Source: Pseudacidovorax sp. (GTDB lineage Bacteria > Pseudomonadota > Gammaproteobacteria > Burkholderiales > Burkholderiaceae_C). Taken from it: a stretch of 64,000 nucleotides of DNA. The stretch is taken from the NCBI RefSeq assembly GCF_017991995.1, contig NZ_JAGOPN010000011.1, positions 154,342 to 218,341 of the forward strand, written 5' to 3'. The position numbers were made by a program, and so were the translations under genes. Below the pieces are notes generated by a model that was given only the letters and a program-made list of their open reading frames with translations, ran no database searches and was not told where the DNA came from. Shown here one piece after another: positions 63,202 through 64,000 of this stretch. Positions within the stretch are counted from its first letter, which is position 1; every line of letters begins with the position of its first letter.

Positions 63202-63348
63202 CTATCGCTTGGGCGTGGAATCCCCCTTAGGATCCTTCTGCCCATTGACCGCGGGCGTAGAGCGTACCGCCTCGTCCAAGTTCACATCACTCAACAACGA
63301 CAGCTGCAGCGGGAAGAGCAGCGCATCTGCCAACTCTTCGCGCACACG
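63202..63348 (-). pseudogene. remnant of a MazG-like nucleotide pyrophosphohydrolase
   Basis: The minus strand reads 'VREELADALLFPLQLSLLSD' then 'VNLDEAVRSTPAVNGQK' to TAG 63202. This matches the C-terminal helix pair of MazG-like pyrophosphohydrolases (consensus EELADVLxYLLxLAxxLxVDLxxAVxxKLxxNxxKYP). An in-frame TAG at 63349-63351 cuts it from the preceding codons (GEDNIRRLMA), and the E-x-x-E metal helix is absent. It is too short to be functional. It lies 41 bp before the helicase start, on the same strand. Confidence 0.65.
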
Positions 63349-63546
63349 CTAAGCCATTAGCCGGCGGATGTTGTCTTCGCCAGCTACACATGGCCGCCCA
63401 TGGTCAGCGGTCCAAAAGGCTGCAAGGCCACTGGACTGCAGAGGCCCGCGAGCGTCCGGTCTTGAGCGGCGCCAAAGTCCGCTGAGGGCCCATCAGAGAC
63501 ATTCGCGCCGCCAGAATGCAGACGCTCGTGTGCCACACAGCTAACT

Positions 63547-63879
63547 TCACTTTGGCGCTTGACGAATACGTCGAAGGGTGTCAGAAAACGCGACTCCAAG
63601 TTGCATGCGTTGGGCCGTATGCAGGTAACGAGGGAAACCTTCACACCGGGCTCGATACACGTCTTCGCCACCCCTTCTCAATTGGATGTAGAAATCTTTC
63701 TTGGTGCTTTCGTAGAGCTCTTTAGACCAAGCATCTAGCGCCTCACGCCGACTGACGCTGCCCCCGGCCTTCTGTTCAAGTAACCTTTGCCAACGGGTTT
63801 CAATCTCGCCGAGCACGGCAGCGTTACGCGCACGCCAATCCTCAACCGCAATACTGTTTGCTGCAGCACTAGCTGTCAT
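63547..63879 (-). CDS. unknown 110-aa protein at the insertion-sequence border
   Basis: This charged, mostly helical 110-residue protein ('VEDWRARNAAVLGEIETRWQ', 'ALDAWSKELYESTKKDF') has no domain that I recognise. An in-frame stop precedes the ATG at 63879 by 3 bp and there is no clear ribosome site. The probable IS end starts about 12 bp upstream, so the original gene start or promoter may have been displaced by the insertion. The codon use is less GC-biased than in the flanking chromosome. Confidence 0.5.
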   Translation of the reverse strand: MTASAAANSIAVEDWRARNAAVLGEIETRWQRLLEQKAGGSVSRREALDAWSKELYESTKKDFYIQLRRGGEDVYRARCEGFPRYLHTAQRMQLGVAFSDTLRRIRQAPK

Positions 63880-63890
63880 GTCTCAATAGG

Positions 63891-64000
63891 TTGTTCACCC
63901 GGAAGGGTCTGGGAGACTGGAGTTACCACGCTTCAGTCACCAGAGGGACCTTCCGAGTGAACAGCCATAAGAATGCCAGATTGACCTTCGAAGGGCGCAA
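63891..64000 (+). mobile_element. left end of an IS481-type insertion sequence (continues beyond the window)
   Basis: From about 63891 the sequence shows an imperfect inverted repeat, GTTCACCCGGAAGGGTC (63893-63909) with GGACCTTCCGAGTGAAC (63946-63962). A transposase start follows. The element runs out of the window, so its right end and target duplication cannot be seen. Confidence 0.75.
63957..64000 (+). CDS. IS481 family transposase, N-terminal start only
   Basis: GTG 63957 opens the frame MNSHKNARLTFEGR, the characteristic N-terminus of IS481-family transposases (an HTH then a DDE rve domain, not yet reached). Only about 14 codons are in the window. The start codon lies within the right arm of the inverted repeat, which could hinder translation initiation from read-through transcripts. 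Confidence 0.8.
   Translation, partial: MNSHKNARLTFEGR

Noticed and set aside
63164..63352. A 62-codon plus-strand frame opposite the MazG-like remnant
   Set aside because: No similarity to anything; the minus strand has a recognisable family signature.
63384..63671. A 95-codon minus-strand frame overlapping the 110-aa gene
   Set aside because: It has no ribosome site, overlaps the better-looking frame 63547-63879 and shows no domain; it is probably non-coding.

Overview
The window is about 64 kb of very GC-rich DNA. Third-position GC is high in almost every gene, and GTG/TTG starts are common. The gene content fits a soil or water betaproteobacterium of the order Burkholderiales, most likely Comamonadaceae (Variovorax/Acidovorax-like). 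The main pointers are four Bug-family periplasmic receptors, stand-alone IclR, GntR and AraC regulators, beta-oxidation-type operons, a LivH-LivM fusion transporter and a PutA without its DNA-binding domain. This assignment is an inference from gene families, not from an rRNA gene; I see no rRNA or tRNA gene here.

Layout. 1-1742: end of an ABC ATPase gene and two ABC-2 permeases. 1751-3900: an ELWxxDGT-repeat exported protein and two tiny exported Gly-rich proteins. 3914-10230: a leftward catabolic operon (FAH hydrolase, deacetylase-fold hydrolase, two Bug receptors, CocE-type hydrolase) divergent from a GntR gene. 10261-17531: a divergent regulon, with cupin-livK-iclR leftward and SDR-livG-livF-livHM-Dabb rightward, separated by a perfect inverted repeat. 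17537-19131: a PCuAC copper chaperone and a divergent FGE-fold lipoprotein without the catalytic Cys. 19184-23616: an Lrp-type regulator divergent from putA. 23624-30678: another divergent cluster (EthD-like protein, GMC oxidoreductase, TRAP DctP and SDR leftward; IclR, SMP-30 and VOC rightward) with a perfect palindrome at its centre. 30675-30841: a large hairpin-forming intergenic element. 30828-33520: GH15 glycosidase plus SDR. 33756-34354: two very small proteins. 34448-49126: acyl-CoA metabolism. A CoA-transferase and an AraC regulator precede a rightward operon of thiolase, two hot-dog hydratase subunits, SDR, acyl-CoA dehydrogenase, CoA ligase, PaaG-type isomerase, an acyl-CoA dehydrogenase remnant and a Bug receptor. 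This converges on a leftward operon of CoA ligase, PaaI thioesterase, Bug receptor, dienoyl-CoA-reductase-like SDR and a short hot-dog protein. 49361-57077: a NarL/NarX-like two-component system tail-to-tail with a two-partner secretion pair (TpsB/TpsA). 57222-59683: HTH protein, M16 peptidase and universal stress protein. 59684-64000: an accessory region of visibly lower GC. It holds a histidine kinase remnant, a 977-residue SF2 helicase with a possible C-terminal nuclease domain, a broken MazG-like remnant, an unknown gene and the left end of an IS481-type element.

How the genes work together. Most of the window is a set of nutrient-scavenging modules. Each pairs a periplasmic binding protein with hydrolases, oxidoreductases or CoA-dependent enzymes and a local regulator, so small organic acids, aromatics or lipids are probably captured and fed to central metabolism. 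The two-component/TPS block is an adhesion or secretion module. The right end looks like a decaying defence or mobile-element island, and it is the part most likely to hold something undescribed.
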